The notes: generated by a model from the letters alone, not told the origin. 64,000 bases of DNA from Megaleporinus macrocephalus (GCA_021613375.1 CM038704.1:28886082-28950081); one strand, 5' to 3'; numbered from the stretch's first letter, positions 13,379-25,450 are shown. Made by a program: numbers and translations.

Positions 13379-14375
13379 GCAGTCAGATTTCTGTGTGACC
13401 TGTGGATGTTTACTGACGAAGTGTGGAAGTGGACACTTTACTATAATTGAAGTATTTCAGTTCTGTCTCTCTTATAGCATTTGGTTATTATCTTCAATTG
13501 ATGGATGATTTGGGTACATTAACACATTTAACCATGTTCAGATTATCTTTTCTCTCTCTCTCTTTCTCGCTGTCCTCTGTGCAGTAACCTGGCGCAGCAG
13601 ACCTTCTGTATTTGAGACTCTGAGATTTCTTCTGGACCAATGCTTTAGCAAGACCCCCTTAACAAGAGAACTGCTTCAATATATTGAAGTATTGGTGTAT
13701 TTTGTCAACGGAACCCTTTAAGAAACACAGCTGGACAATTAGAGAAAGAGAATTAGAGAAAATGTACATCAGCAATCACACGAGGAACACAGGTGGAGAT
13801 CAGTGGACTCCAGCCAGCGTTGTTCTCATCGTCGTCAACTTTTTTGTCATTGTCATTTCTGGACAAAGATCATCTTCCCTGGTGTACTCAACATTCTCAA
13901 TATCAGCCATTAATTTGGACATTATCATCAAGGGGTTTTGTTATCATTAAGAGCAGCAGCATCGTTTACATAGTTCTCATCACAGATCTAATTATCATCA
14001 GTTATCATCATAATCACCATAATCATCATCATCATTATCTGTGAGATTTGGACTGAACCAGTGGACATCTAGAGGACTTACTTAATCATAAGACAATTTA
14101 CACAGCAAGTCATCAGAGGTCAAGCCAAAAGGAATCTTACTTAGCCTGGGCACTTGTGTACTGTATGTGTTCTGCATCGATTTTTGTGCCCTTTTGTTTA
14201 TGCGGTTTATGTAATCTTCTCCTACAAAGCATCTTTGAGTGTGAGAAAGATACTATTGTAACTATTCAGCAGTTTTGTGATAACCTCCCATTACATTTCC
14301 ATGCAATGCTTGTTAATGTGTTTATTAATTCTATATTATAATTATATAAACACTTATTTAATAAACACTTAATAT
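13379..14375 (+). ncRNA. Possible plus-strand non-coding transcript (3' exons)
   Basis: Two good splice-acceptor contexts occur on the plus strand: a T-rich tract ending in CAG before 13378 and a long CT-rich tract ending in GTGCAG near 13585. A polyadenylation-type AATAAA lies at 14360-14365. Between them no long reading frame is kept, and a degenerate ATC microsatellite sits at 13980-14040. This layout fits the end of a non-coding RNA or a UTR. It is weak: no matching donor or upstream exon was found, and the segment could equally be an old retroposon. Confidence 0.2.
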
Positions 14376-14960
14376 GATTCATTTTTGTGTGTTTTAGGTT
14401 GAATGGATGTCATGAAAGTTAATTTTATAGTATTCAAAAAGCACTTAATTTTCAGTTCTTCATGAATGCGGTTCTGTTGTTCTGTAGAGTAACTATCAGT
14501 CATGAGTCATGAGTAAAAATTAGATTTTTAAATAAGTCCATATCACTGCTAGTCTGGTGCTATTTGGATTAGGAACTGGCAAGTTCCCAAGCAAACCATG
14601 GATTCTTTCTACTTTGTGTCCAGGACTGTTTAAAAATGTGTCTTTGTTTGTTAAGGGTGTGCAAATGTTTTGCAACATCCCAGGCTAAACCTACATCTGG
14701 AATCAACAGAATTCAGCCAAAGTCAGCATCACAGAAACTGTACCGAAAAACGTGTTCATAAAGCTGCTTAAAGCATTTTAGGGTGAGAGGGTAAACATTT
14801 CAAATAGCTCCAAAAGTAAAATGATTGTTAACAGAACTGCACAAATAACAGTTATGAAAAACATAAGTAGAGATCTAATCTGAGATAGAAGGCTTTTCAA
14901 AGGTGTTGCAAATTAGGCAATGTTTACCAAGAGTATCAGGTTTAAAAGCAAAGTCAATGA

Positions 14961-14962
<2 letters not shown>

Positions 14963-15052
<90 letters not shown>
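14963..15052. repeat. (TA)n microsatellite, ~90 bp
   Basis: Uninterrupted TA dinucleotide run. The Tyr-Ile repeat frames across it are artefacts. Confidence 0.97.
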
Positions 15053-15055
<3 letters not shown>

Positions 15056-15717
15056 TTGTATTTTATAACAGACATTTTGAAAATAGATGGTATGTAAAAA
15101 GATACACTGCTTGAGGTAAGAGCTTAAAGCAGAGCGTTACACATGCAGCAATTTAGATCAGTTTCAAGTTAAATCAGTGCTTATGCACTTCTTATTCTTT
15201 GTTGCGAGTGCAGAACAACTACAATAACACTGTTGTAGCTTAGTGTCTGAGCTGGTGATGGGGAAATTAATTCTAAAAGAGTGAATTCTTAGACTCCAGC
15301 ATGTCTGGATGTCAGGTTCAACTCTTGGCCAATGACTCTTAAGAGTTCAAATGCTGGGAGTCGACTTATAATCTACTACTTATAAGAAGCAGTGAAGAGA
15401 TTAACATTACATTACCAGCACTGCCCACCAGCCAGTTTATATACTGCATGTACTGCAACGGAGCTCTTCATTTTCTTCATAACTTTGACTGCAATAAACG
15501 ATTAGGAGAAACAGTACAGGAAACAAAACCCAAAAACAATGTTTTCCAAAGAATGTAAAAAAGAGGATGAAGCTGACATTCACTCATTTTTGCAGCTTCT
15601 TATTCAAATGTTCGTTCCTCCTTAAATGGTGCTATAGTTACATTTTGGCCCTGGCACACCATTAAACTGCTGCAACACTTAAGCTAGACTGGAAAAAAAA
15701 TCAAGCTACAGTAGTTT

Positions 15718-15950
15718 GCAGTAGAGCTACAAGGCTACATAATGACAGCTTTTGATCCCCCATTAGAATTGTCCGAGCCACATGCTTTAATCATCCCACA
15801 TTTGCTTCAAACTGCAACAATGCATGGCTAAGTGAAGTTCTAGCAGCTCTCTTGAAGCCTAAATATCACCTTTACTTTTGGGCAATGGATCAGTGCCTCT
15901 CAAAAGAGTCCTCTAGGAACCCCAGATGCCCAAACGTTGAGTTACATTCA
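15718..15950. repeat. Direct repeat, copy 1 (~230 bp)
   Basis: This segment recurs at 17118-17357 in the same orientation. Shared blocks include GCAGTAGAGCTACAAGGCTA, CCCACATTTGCTTCAAACTG and CAATGCATGGCTAAGTGAAG. Similarity by eye is roughly 80-85 percent. It has no coding content. Confidence 0.85.
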
Positions 15951-17117
15951 TGTTTTTCACAGAATGGTGTAAAAAAGGGGATAAAGATGATAATGAATAA
16001 TTCTCTAGCCTGGGTGCTTTAACACCTTATCAATATCAATAATATTTTGATATGCTTTCTGCAGTAGTTCTACAGAGGGGCCAGATGGCCATGCCTCTGA
16101 CATCATGTCACGTCATGTGAACCTAACATTTACTGAGATTCCTTTGGCAAGCAGGCATTACTTGTCTACAGTCATAGACTCTAAAATCTAAAGAGCACAC
16201 AACAAGTTACTACATGGTGTTTTTACTCTAATTTTCAGCCATTTTACTGGCATTGCTTTTTAAGATGACACTTAAAATCACCCACAAAACCTAAACTTAA
16301 CATCCCCCACGAATACATGTCATTGAAAAACATGTCATGATAAAAGAAAAAGCTCAGTTTTCATACAGTACTGTAGCTGATAAGCATAAAATATAACACT
16401 TAAGAGGGTTACATGTATAAAACCACTTAAAGTTGAATAGGCCACATATAATGCGTCCAGCTTTCTCATAAAACCAAGATAATGGCTTTAAAAGCCACAT
16501 CACAGTTATTCCAAAAGCAGTTATAAATGCACTGCTTCATCCCTGAGATACTGTTTTACTATTGTTTTGCATGAGATTTTTGTTTACACTTGTTTTTTAG
16601 AGTTCATTTAAACCATGATTTGGATTCAAGGTAACAAAATAGATGATAAACATTAAAAAAAAACCTACAAAGCAAAGGTAAAGAATAGCATGTGGGCATC
16701 TGAGAAGGGAATGCTGAGGCATCACCATCAATTCCAACTGCTTATAGTAGAAAAATACTGAGATCTTTGAAAATTGTCAACACACAGTGGTTGCAACAAG
16801 CGATAAGGGTTCGTGGAATTTTAAGAAGTAGCAAAAATAAAGAACTTGCACTGCGGGATGCATTTTGTTCCCTGAAGGAAAGGTTCTTAGCCAGACTCTC
16901 AGCAGTATTAAGTGTTCCAAGTTGGTAGGGGATTAAATCAGGATATTTAGCAGATTCATTTTAAATTAAAAACTGCAGAACAAGTAGATGAAAGACACAG
17001 TGCAGAGGTATGCACAGAGACTGAAGCAGCTATCTTGGACAGCTCAAACAGGATTCAGTTTTCCTCCTCAGACTATTTGCCAAGATGTGTTTGGTGTCTG
17101 AAGTTTGCTTTTTTAGT

Positions 17118-17357
17118 TTGCAGTAGAGCTACAAGGCTACGTAATGGCAGCTTCTGATCCTCTATTAGCATTGTGCAAACCACACGCTTCAATTATCCCA
17201 CATTTGCTTCAAACTGCAACAATGCATGGCTAAGTGAAGTACTAGTAGCTGTCTTGAAGACTGAATATCACCTCTTTCACCTATTTTTGTTAACTGAATC
17301 AGTGCTTCTCAAAAGAGTCATCTGGGACCCCCAAACTGCCCAAATGTTACTCTATGC
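17118..17357. repeat. Direct repeat, copy 2 (~235 bp)
   Basis: Partner of the repeat at 15718-15950, 1.4 kb away and in the same orientation. The pair is either a local duplication or two insertions of one dispersed family. No terminal inverted repeats were seen. Confidence 0.85.
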
Positions 17358-17359
17358 GT

Positions 17360-20300
17360 AAGTATTGGGAACAAAAATGTGGAGCCCCTGAGGAATGGTT
17401 TAAGAACCACAGCATAAGTACCCAACATTGTTGATTTCATGTTAGCCAAAACCAACATAGATCACTGATGTTGAATTTGCAGCAGTCTTGCTAATGGCAC
17501 CGCCCATTGATTGCATTTGCCAGCGCGCCATCCAGTGGTGCAACTAGGGTCTTGTTAGCGACACTGCAAACTTGCACCCTACAAATATTACTTTCAATTA
17601 ATAAAAAATGACAATTGGATTAATGTACTCATAATTGGTATCACTTAAACAAGTTGATAGTTTCAAGCCATAACAATTCACCTACTGGCATCTAACATTA
17701 ACCAAAACTTCAGAATAACTATTGTATCATGGGTCCCAATGTGCCCACGCCCCTTACATCTCTTTGACTTGGCTATAACACCTTGTGTTGTCAAGCACAT
17801 ATCTCACAAGATAGAAGCAAAAGATCTCACGATGGCTCCCAACATCATCCTGCAAGAAGAAGATTGGAAGTTTGATCCTGATCCAGGCAATGCCACCATA
17901 TAGCAATAAAACTGAATTTACTACTGAAACTGTAATTGCTCTGCTTTCAGTGTTGTATTAACACTGCACAGCCAGAAAAAACTGCTTCAACATAAAATTA
18001 ACATGAGTAAGGATCAATAGCTATTCAACTTATTCAACCATCAGTGTGTGCTGCCGAAAAAACATTGGATCAATGTTTAACAGTGTTGTTTTTTTTCCCA
18101 ACACTGAATCAACAGCTAATACCACATTCATTGCAGTATCTATGCAAATTTAACATCAGAGAACTATGTTGATTTAATGGTTTTGGTCAACATCAAATCA
18201 AATCAAGTGTTTTTTTTTAATCTGGGAAGCCACACAAGCACCTTTATTTGAGATCATACAGCAAGTGTGTATGCAGTTGGAACAGTTTCATTTGTGGATA
18301 TTTGATTCAACACTGTATATAACTTATGCAGTACAGAAGTGGAGTGACTAGAGAAATCTATGTGGACAGCATGATAAAAGGGACAGTGGGAGGTGGTTAA
18401 AGGACAGGTCTTTCACCTGAAGCACAGGGGAACAAGGGCAAGGTATCTGCAGGAAACATCTGCCACTGTGTAAGCCAGCAATGATTTACCAAAACACAAC
18501 TGGAACTGTGTCACACGTAAGCTTCCAAACAATTGTGTGATGCAATGCCAGTGCTACCAGCCCTGTTTCAAAGAATGTAGCTCTCTAAAACACTAGGCAG
18601 GCCCATATTCAAACCAGATGGAAGTATATTGGTGCCATGTTCAAGTATTGTTTATTGCAAATGGTGCCAGAGTTACTGCCTGGAGAACATGACCAGGCCC
18701 AAATGAGGCACACAGGCCATGTTGCTCCTAATAAGTGTTTCATAATGAAACTCTTATGCTCTCTGCATAATTTGGCTTTCATTCATTGAATCCATGTATT
18801 TGGATACTGGAAACTCAAGTCTAATAATCTACACAAGTCTAGTTTTGAATCGGAAAGTCATATCCTTTCAACTCCAAATCTGCTTTTATGCCTGAACTAT
18901 TCCAAAAGAACTTTTTCTTAAATGAAATCAGATCCAAAGAAATAATCCCATGCACAAGCAGAGCAGCCCCAGGATCAGGCCCAAGTCCCAAAGTCTGTCT
19001 GCACCAGATAGCACCTTAATTGCAAGCCATTTATTGGTGACAGCCTGCAAGAAGGCCCTTCAGAGTTATTTATAATAACGGCCTCATTCTTTAATGAAAA
19101 GGGTTTGAGCTATTTATCCACCTTTTGCAAATGCAGCACAAAGTCCAGTCATGTTCTCCTACCAACAGGGGCTCTGCTATGTCTCTGAATGTGTACATGT
19201 CAGCTTTGCCAGGGACTGATTGATTGATTTACATAAAAAGGAAATTCTACAAAAGAGAACATGTTTAATGCTGTTGCACACGTTGGTAGAGCATGGTATG
19301 TAGGCAGTACATTAATTTCTATGTTGGGCTCATCACTGCTGTAAGTGTAGTGTTTTTTTTTCAATCAAGTCAAATTATTTTAGCACACAGAGGGTATGCA
19401 CTTTTTGGCCAGAATATACCCCCTCAGCTGGACTGAGTAGCTAAACATTCTGCAAAAGGATGCATTTATTAGGGGAAAGCAACAAAACCAGGAATGAAAC
19501 AAGAGATTATCTGCTTAAACTAAAACAGCTGGACTTAACAATGAAATATAAATGCTTGTGTTCATCGTGATTTTAAATGTTTTTTTATTACAAGTAGAAC
19601 TTCCAAAACTACAAAGTTATCTGGCTAACTGTTGAAACTTGCTAAAATATAAACAAGACTCATCACCATGGATGTTTTAATACATGTAAACAAAACAAAT
19701 ATCTTACAGTTACATGAATGAGAGGCGCTTCACACTACAATTCATAAGAAAACAAACAGTGTAATTCAGGTATGATTTTACCCCAAATTGCAGAAAAAAA
19801 GGCAACTACTATTTGAGGTGGATAGAAAAAACAAGAAACTGGCGAATAAGAAGATGACTTTAGTCTTGTGTGATTCATTTTCTTTTCTTTTATTTAGCTA
19901 GTAAAAGTAAAATGTAAATATTTCTCTACCAAAGAAACTTTAATGCTAGTCTTGAGATATTCACACTCGGCCTTAACCAAGATTAGTGAGTCTGCAAACC
20001 TGACTAACAGGCGATACCAGTTCTTGCACAAAGATGAATTAGCATAGCCATGCCACTTTCATTTTACACTGAATGTGCTTGTAGTCATTTTGAAATAAGT
20101 GGGACTGAGAGCACGATTTCAAGCATTCAACTTCATGAATACTTAAAAAGGACAAAACCAATACTTAAACAATAATTAATTAATAATAATTGGTGTGAAT
20201 TAGCAACCATAGTGCCGTTTTCTTCTGTACCATGATCCCTGAATTAAACACAGTATCCTCCTCATTCCAAATGTTCTGTTACTGGACACTGTTTTCTTCA

Positions 20301-20560
20301 GTATTGTAGCTCTTTGTCACCACACTCACTTTTATGTGTTTCTAAGAACTCAGTCTTTCTATTTGTTGGTAATTTAATATAGTGCTTTCTTTTTTTACAT
20401 TAACCTAAAAAATAAATAAATAAAACATCAGACTGGCATGTACTGCCTCCAAGACCAAATCGAACAAAATCGAATGAGTTATACTGCATTTATATCAGAA
20501 ATGGTTTTTTTTTGTAAATAAACAAATTGTCCATTTTTCAGCAACTCAGACACAGACCCA
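17360..20560. other. Non-coding stretch with a candidate regulatory block
   Basis: No exon recognised. At 18050-18220 short complementary blocks (TTGATTCA/TGAATCAA-like) suggest an old MITE. A repeat-poor block at about 18950-19240, with CACCTTAATTGC and TTATTTATAATAACGG, has the look of conserved non-coding DNA. Both remarks rest on texture only. Confidence 0.3.
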
Positions 20561-20845
20561 GTGGCCACTTCATTCAGTACACCTCCTTATACCCACACTC
20601 TGTGTCCATTTTAAGAGCTCTGTTTACCATATAAGTACACTTTCTTAAGTGTACTTCTCCAAATACACACTGTAGTCCATGTGTTTCTCTGTATATGTTG
20701 TTAGCCCTCATTCATACTGTTTTTCAGTGGTCAGGACCTTTACAGGACCACCACAAAGCAGGTATTATGGGGTGGTTACTCTGCTAGTACAAGTGGATTA
20801 GACACAGCAGTGCTGCTGGAGTTTTAAGCAGTCACTGCTGGACCG
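20561..20845. mobile_element. Decayed hAT-like MITE (family shared with 61882-62245)
   Basis: It starts with GTGGCCACTTCATTCAGTAC and runs through AGGACCACCACAAAGCAGGT and TTAGACACAGCAGTGCTGCT. These blocks are shared with elements at 59955-60428 and 61882-62245. It is a non-autonomous DNA transposon fragment with no coding capacity. Confidence 0.65.
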
Positions 20846-21156
20846 AGGATAGGCCACCAACCAAACCTATCCAGCCAACAGCATCCTGTGATCAGCGATA
20901 CAATGTGATGAAAAGTTAAGACCTAAAAACGTAAACAAGGTCAATTGGTTACAAACCATGCAAGCATTTACTCCATGATTACATCGCCTTTTTAGTATTT
21001 CACACATTGAAGTATAAGATTTAAATCCTTTAACCATTCTGTTTATGTGGAACTGACTTCTAGTGCCTTGTTTCAAGCAGATTCCCAACTTTTAACCAGG
21101 AAGCAGTGAATGCACAGATTAAACTTATGCATGGAAATACACTGGCATGCTCCTAC

Positions 21157-21290
21157 CCTGCTGGTCAGTGCGGCCTGTTTGCTAAGTAGTTGGTCTCTGT
21201 CCAGACGAGTCTGTGAAAGCAGATCCTTCAGGCGCTGGTTCTCTTCCTGCACACTCTGCTCACTGCCAGCAGCCACAGCAGCACCGGACA
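21157..21290 (-). CDS. Rootletin-like coding exon 3
   Basis: 134 bp, entered through CACTCCCAG| and left at AGCAGG|GTAGGA in phase 0. It encodes the start of the coiled coil (EQSVQEENQRLKDLLSQTR, then LDRDQLLSKQAALTSR), with leucines and charged residues in heptad spacing. Confidence 0.8.
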
Positions 21291-22348
21291 CTGGGAGTGG
21301 ACCAGAGGAAAGGTCAGAAGGCACACCTGCTCGCTAATTACTCCCCGCTGCTGGATCACATGTAAGGGGAGAGTCTGTACCTGCAGGCCCTTCGGCCAGG
21401 TTTCGGGTGATGATCTGCCGGATGCGAGCGGGAATTGGTGTGACGGTGGAATCCACATCACCTCCACGGACAGTGAGGGTCTTCTCCTCAACACTGCTGT
21501 CAGGGTTCAGCAGGGATTCCTCTAGTTTCTGTAACATCATCATGGGCAAAAATTTGACACAAAGCTACATGTCGGTTTAGCTGGACGCCCCAGCATACCA
21601 GCATCCGTATCACTGCTGTCCACAACCTTGTACCTCCAAAACAATAACTTTATAATAAGAAAAAATCTTACAATACATTTAACGTAAGTCAGTGTAATCA
21701 AACGAATAAGATGGTTTGTCTTGCTGGGTTGTCTAGCAGGGCATACTAAAGTGATCTCAACCTCTATGTGCATGTATGTGTGCTGCATGTGTGTCTTTTT
21801 GTTTTATTTGGACAGAGCCACTGATGAGGCCTGCAATGTTCAACAAATTCAAAGTAATTTCCTCATTTCCAATTCATTTTCTACCAAATAAAGACTCACC
21901 AGAAGGTCAGATTCAATCTACGAAATCTACAGATGAGCTCTGGCCTAATGACCCATAACTTTAATCTGATGACTGCTCAGCTTTACAGGAGTACTTACTT
22001 CATTGTCTTCTCTATCACTTGGTTTCATACTTTTCCTTAAATAAATGCACTGAAACTCGACTAACCGGCAAGAGCATAGCCAAGCGCTCGTCTTCAGGTT
22101 TCAGGATGGAACTGAAACTGACCTTCTGATCGACCTTAATTTGTTGAAACATTGCAAGCCTCGTTAATATTAAATCAAGCTCTCTCCTCTTTCAGTCGCA
22201 CATGCGGGTTCGAGTAGGTGACGGGGCCAGAATCAGTCTAGCCCGTGGTCACATTCAGCAGTGGTCGGATTACCTGCTGGAACACACGTACCTGAATCAC
22301 AGCCTCCAGTCCGGGCGAGTGCCCACCTTGGACCCCTCGGGAATTCAT
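21157..22348 (-). CDS. Rootletin-family gene, first three coding exons (partial)
   Basis: Three minus-strand exons (22348-22292, 21528-21381, 21290-21157) join in phase to give 113 residues, open at the 3' end. The product starts MNSRGVQGG, continues with KLEESLLNPDSSVEEKTLTV, TPIPARIRQIITRNL and a heptad-like stretch VQEENQRLKDLL. This matches the N-terminus of rootletin (CROCC/CROCC2), where a conserved LTVRGEG...TPxPxRIRxI segment precedes the coiled coil. Rootletin forms the striated ciliary rootlet and links centrioles. All three introns have good GT-AG signals (CAG|GTACGT, GCAG|GTACAG, AGG|GTAGGA). Further exons were not found in 1-21156, so the next intron is very long or the copy is cut short. 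Which paralogue it is cannot be decided here; crocc2 is favoured because human CROCC2 also lies on 2q37.3 (recall). Confidence 0.8.
21381..21528 (-). CDS. Rootletin-like coding exon 2
   Basis: 148 bp, entered through GTTACAG| and left at GCAG|GTACAG (phase 1). It encodes 49 codons including KTLTVRGGD and PIPARIRQIITRNL, the part most diagnostic of the rootletin family. Confidence 0.85.
22292..22348 (-). CDS. Rootletin-like coding exon 1
   Basis: ATG at 22348-22346 opens 19 codons (MNSRGVQGGHSPGLEAVIQ) that end in phase 0 at CAG|GTACGT, a near-perfect donor. It is preceded by a short CpG-rich leader. The 'LEAVIQKLE' junction with the next exon mirrors the 'LETLIQKLE'-type start of rootletin. 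Confidence 0.75.
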
Positions 22349-22427
22349 GCGGAAGCCGAGCTGAATGCGAACAGCAGCCAAACGCACGAGTTTTGCAGCG
22401 AAGAAAGTGAAGTGCAGCGCGTAGTGT

Positions 22428-22433
22428 TTATAA
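22428..22433 (-). promoter_or_regulatory. TATA-like box of the rootletin-like gene
   Basis: TATAAA on the minus strand, in the context CGCTTTATAAACACT, 80 bases upstream of the start codon. A start site some 25-30 bases downstream would leave a leader of about 50 bases. The surrounding 22200-22700 is CpG-rich, as expected for a promoter. Confidence 0.4.
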
Positions 22434-22616
22434 AGCGAGTTAACTCAGAGTGAGAGCTCCAGCCTCAGCGGTCTACGGCACAGAGAGGTCACCGCCGAGC
22501 CTGGTGTTAATGATTGCCCGGTTAGAGAGAGGAGGCCGCTGTGTTGGAGAATTTCTGAGCAAAACTTCAGTAAAAACCCACCGCGAACACAACTCAGCTC
22601 GAGGCGGGTCGCGCCT

Positions 22617-22692
22617 GTTGGGATGGAAACGGGACGCTTCCCGGGCGGTTTCCAAGGGAATAGAACGCTAGCTTTCCCGTTGCCGTGGTTAC
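22617..22692 (-). promoter_or_regulatory. Cluster of X-box-like (RFX) palindromes
   Basis: X-box consensus is RYYNYY-N(1-3)-RRNRAC. On the minus strand 22692-22679 reads GTAACC-AC-GGCAAC, one mismatch from consensus. On the plus strand 22648-22661 reads GTTTCC-AA-GGGAAT (one mismatch), and 22617-22630 reads GTTGGG-AT-GGAAAC (two mismatches). X-boxes bound by RFX factors drive many ciliary genes in animals, and this cluster lies 270-345 bases upstream of a rootletin-like start codon. Binding is inferred, not shown. Confidence 0.45.
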
Positions 22693-22892
22693 AGTGACGC
22701 GAGGGGCGACGGTCTGAGCGTCTCCGAGTTAATAAGCCGGGACAAGAGCAGAAGATTGGGCAGAAATACAAACAGCTACTGAAACAGCATACTGGCTCCA
22801 GAAACCCCCCTAGAGTTTCCTTTAGAACAACAAAGCAACTTCTTACAGACAGTTTCTACCCGTATCTGTCTCTCCTCTCAGAACTTAGTATC

Positions 22893-25450
22893 AAATATAC
22901 AGGTACAGCTCAGCAGCAGCGCAGTGTCGGAGCTGTAGGCTAACTTTAACCTTTTTAATAAAATATACACATACAGTACAGCAGCAGTGCAGTTTCAGAG
23001 CTGTAGGCTAACTTACACATTTTTAAATAAAATATTCAGATACAGCTCAGCAGCAGAGCAGTAGTGCAGTTCCAGAGCTGTAGGTGAACTTTCATATCTT
23101 ATATAAAATACTCAGATACAGCTCAGTAGCAGTGCAGCAGTGTAGCAGAGCAGCAGTGCAGTTCCAGAGCTGTAGGCTAACTTACACATTTTTAAACGAA
23201 ATATTCAGATACAGCTCAGTAGCAGTGCAGCAGTGCAGTTCCAGAACTGTAGGTTAACTTTCACATCTTATATAAAATACTCAGATACAGCTCAGTAGCA
23301 GTGCAGCAGAGCAGCAGTGCAGTTCCAAAGCTGTAGGTTAACTTTCATATCTTATATAAAATACTCAGATACAGCTCAGCAGCAGTGTAGCAGAGCAGTA
23401 GTGCAGTTCCAGAGCTGTAGGCTAACTTTTATATCTTATATAAAATACTCAGATACAGCTCAGCAGCAGTGAAGCAGTGCAGTTCCAGAGCTGTAGGCTA
23501 ACTTTCATATCTTATATAAAATACTCAGCTACAGCTCAGTAGCAGTGCAGCAGAGCAGCAGTGCAGTTCCAGAGCTGTAGGCTAACTTTCACATCTTATA
23601 TAAAATACTCAGATACAGCTCAGTAGCAGTGCAACAGTGTAGCAGAGCAGCAGTGCAGTTCCACAGCTGTAGGTTAACTTTCATATCTTATATAAAATAC
23701 TCAGATACAGCTCAGTAGCGGTGCAGCAGAGCAGCAGTGCAGTTCCAGAGCTGTAAGTTAACTTTCACATCTTATATAAAACATTCAGACACAGCTCAGC
23801 AGCAGTGCAGCAGAGCAGTTCCAGAGCTGTAGGTTAACTTTCATATCTTATATAAAATACTCAGATACAGCTCAGCAGCAGTGCAGCAGTGTAGCAGAGC
23901 AGCAGTGCAGTTCCACAGCTGTAGGTTAACTTTCATATCTTACATAAAATACCCAGATACAGCTCAGTAGCGGTGCAGCAGAGCAGCAGTGCAGTTCCAG
24001 AGCTGTAGGCTAACTTTCACATCTTATATAAAATACTCAGATACAGCTCAGCAGCAGTGCAGCAGAGCAGCAGTGCAGTTCCACAGCTGTAGGTTAACTT
24101 TCATATCTTACATAAAATACCCAGATACAGCTCAGTAGCGGTGCAGCAGAGCAGCAGTGCAGTTCCAGAGCTGTAGGCTAACTTTCACATCTTATATAAA
24201 ATACTCAGATACAGCTCAGCAGCAGTGCAGCAGTGTAGCAGAGCAGCAGTGCAGTTCCAAAGCTGTAGGTTAACTTTCACGTCTTATATAAAATATTCAG
24301 ATACAGCTCAGTAGCAGTGCAGCAGTGTAGCAGAGCAGCAGTGCAGTTCCAGAACTGTAGGTTAACTTTCACATCATATAAAATACTCAGATACAGCTCA
24401 GTAGCAGTGCAGCAGAGCAGCAGTGCAGTTCCAGAGCTGTAGGTTAACTTTCACATCTTATATAAAATACTCAGATACAGCTCAGCAGCAGTGCAGCAGA
24501 GCAGCAGTGCAGTTCCAGAGCTGTAGGTTAACTTTCATATCTTATATAAAATACTCAGATACAGCTCAGCAGCAGTGTAGCAGAGCTGCAGTGCAGTTCC
24601 AGAGCTGTAGGTTAACTTTCATATCTTATATAAAATACTCAGATACAGCTCAGTAGCGGTGCAGCAGAGCCGCAGTGCAGTTCCAGAGCTGTAGGTTTAC
24701 TTTAATATCTTATATAAAATACTCAGATACAGCTCAGTAGCGGTGCAGCAGAGCAGCAGTGTAGCAGTGCAGTTCCAGAGCTGTAGGTTAACTTTCACGT
24801 CTTATATAAAATATTCAGACACAGCTCAGCAGCAGTGCAGCAGTGCAGATCCAGAGCTGTGGGTTAACTTTCACGTCTTATATAAAATATTCAGACACAG
24901 CTCAGCAGCAGTGCAGCAGTGCAGTTCCAGAGCTGTAGGTTAACTTTCATATCTTATATAAAATACTCAGATACAGCTCAGTAGCGGTGCAGCAGAGCCG
25001 CAGTGCAGTTCCAGAGCTGTAGGTTTACTTTCATATCTTATATAAAATACTCAGATACAGCTCAGTAGCGGTGCAGCAGAGCAGCAGTGTAGCAGTGCAG
25101 TTCCAGAGCTGTAGGTTAACTTTCACGTCTTATATAAAATATTCAGACACAGCTCAGCAGCAGTGCAGCAGTGCAGTTCCAGAGTTGTAGGTTAACTTTC
25201 ATATCTTATATAAAATATTCAGATACAGCTCAGTAGCAGTGCAGCAGAGCAGCAGTGTAGCAGTGCAGTTCCAGAGCTGTAGGTTAACTTTCACGTCTTA
25301 TATAAAATATTCAGACACAGCTCAGCAGCAGTGCAACACAGTAGTCCTGGAGCTGTGGGTTAACTTTCACATCTTTAATAAAATATACATATACATTTCA
25401 GCTGCAGAGCAGCAGTACAGCAGAGCAGACATGTGGTCCTGGAGATGTTG
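22893..25450. repeat. 84-bp minisatellite, about 30 copies
   Basis: Tandem units with a modal length of 84 bp. Each carries CAGAGCTGTAGGTTAACTTT, a TATA-rich CTTATATAAAATACTCAG and a run of CAGCAG/GTGCAG submotifs whose number varies, so units range from about 72 to 95 bp. The outermost units on both sides are the most divergent and share the variant AATAAAATATAC. Frames through the array (28-residue periodic) are by-products of 84 being a multiple of three. The array begins about 540 bp upstream of the rootletin-like start codon. Confidence 0.95.

Noticed and set aside
22202..22671. Frames on both strands in the CpG-rich segment
   Set aside because: Only the short minus-strand frame from 22348 splices in phase to rootletin-like exons; the others lack features.
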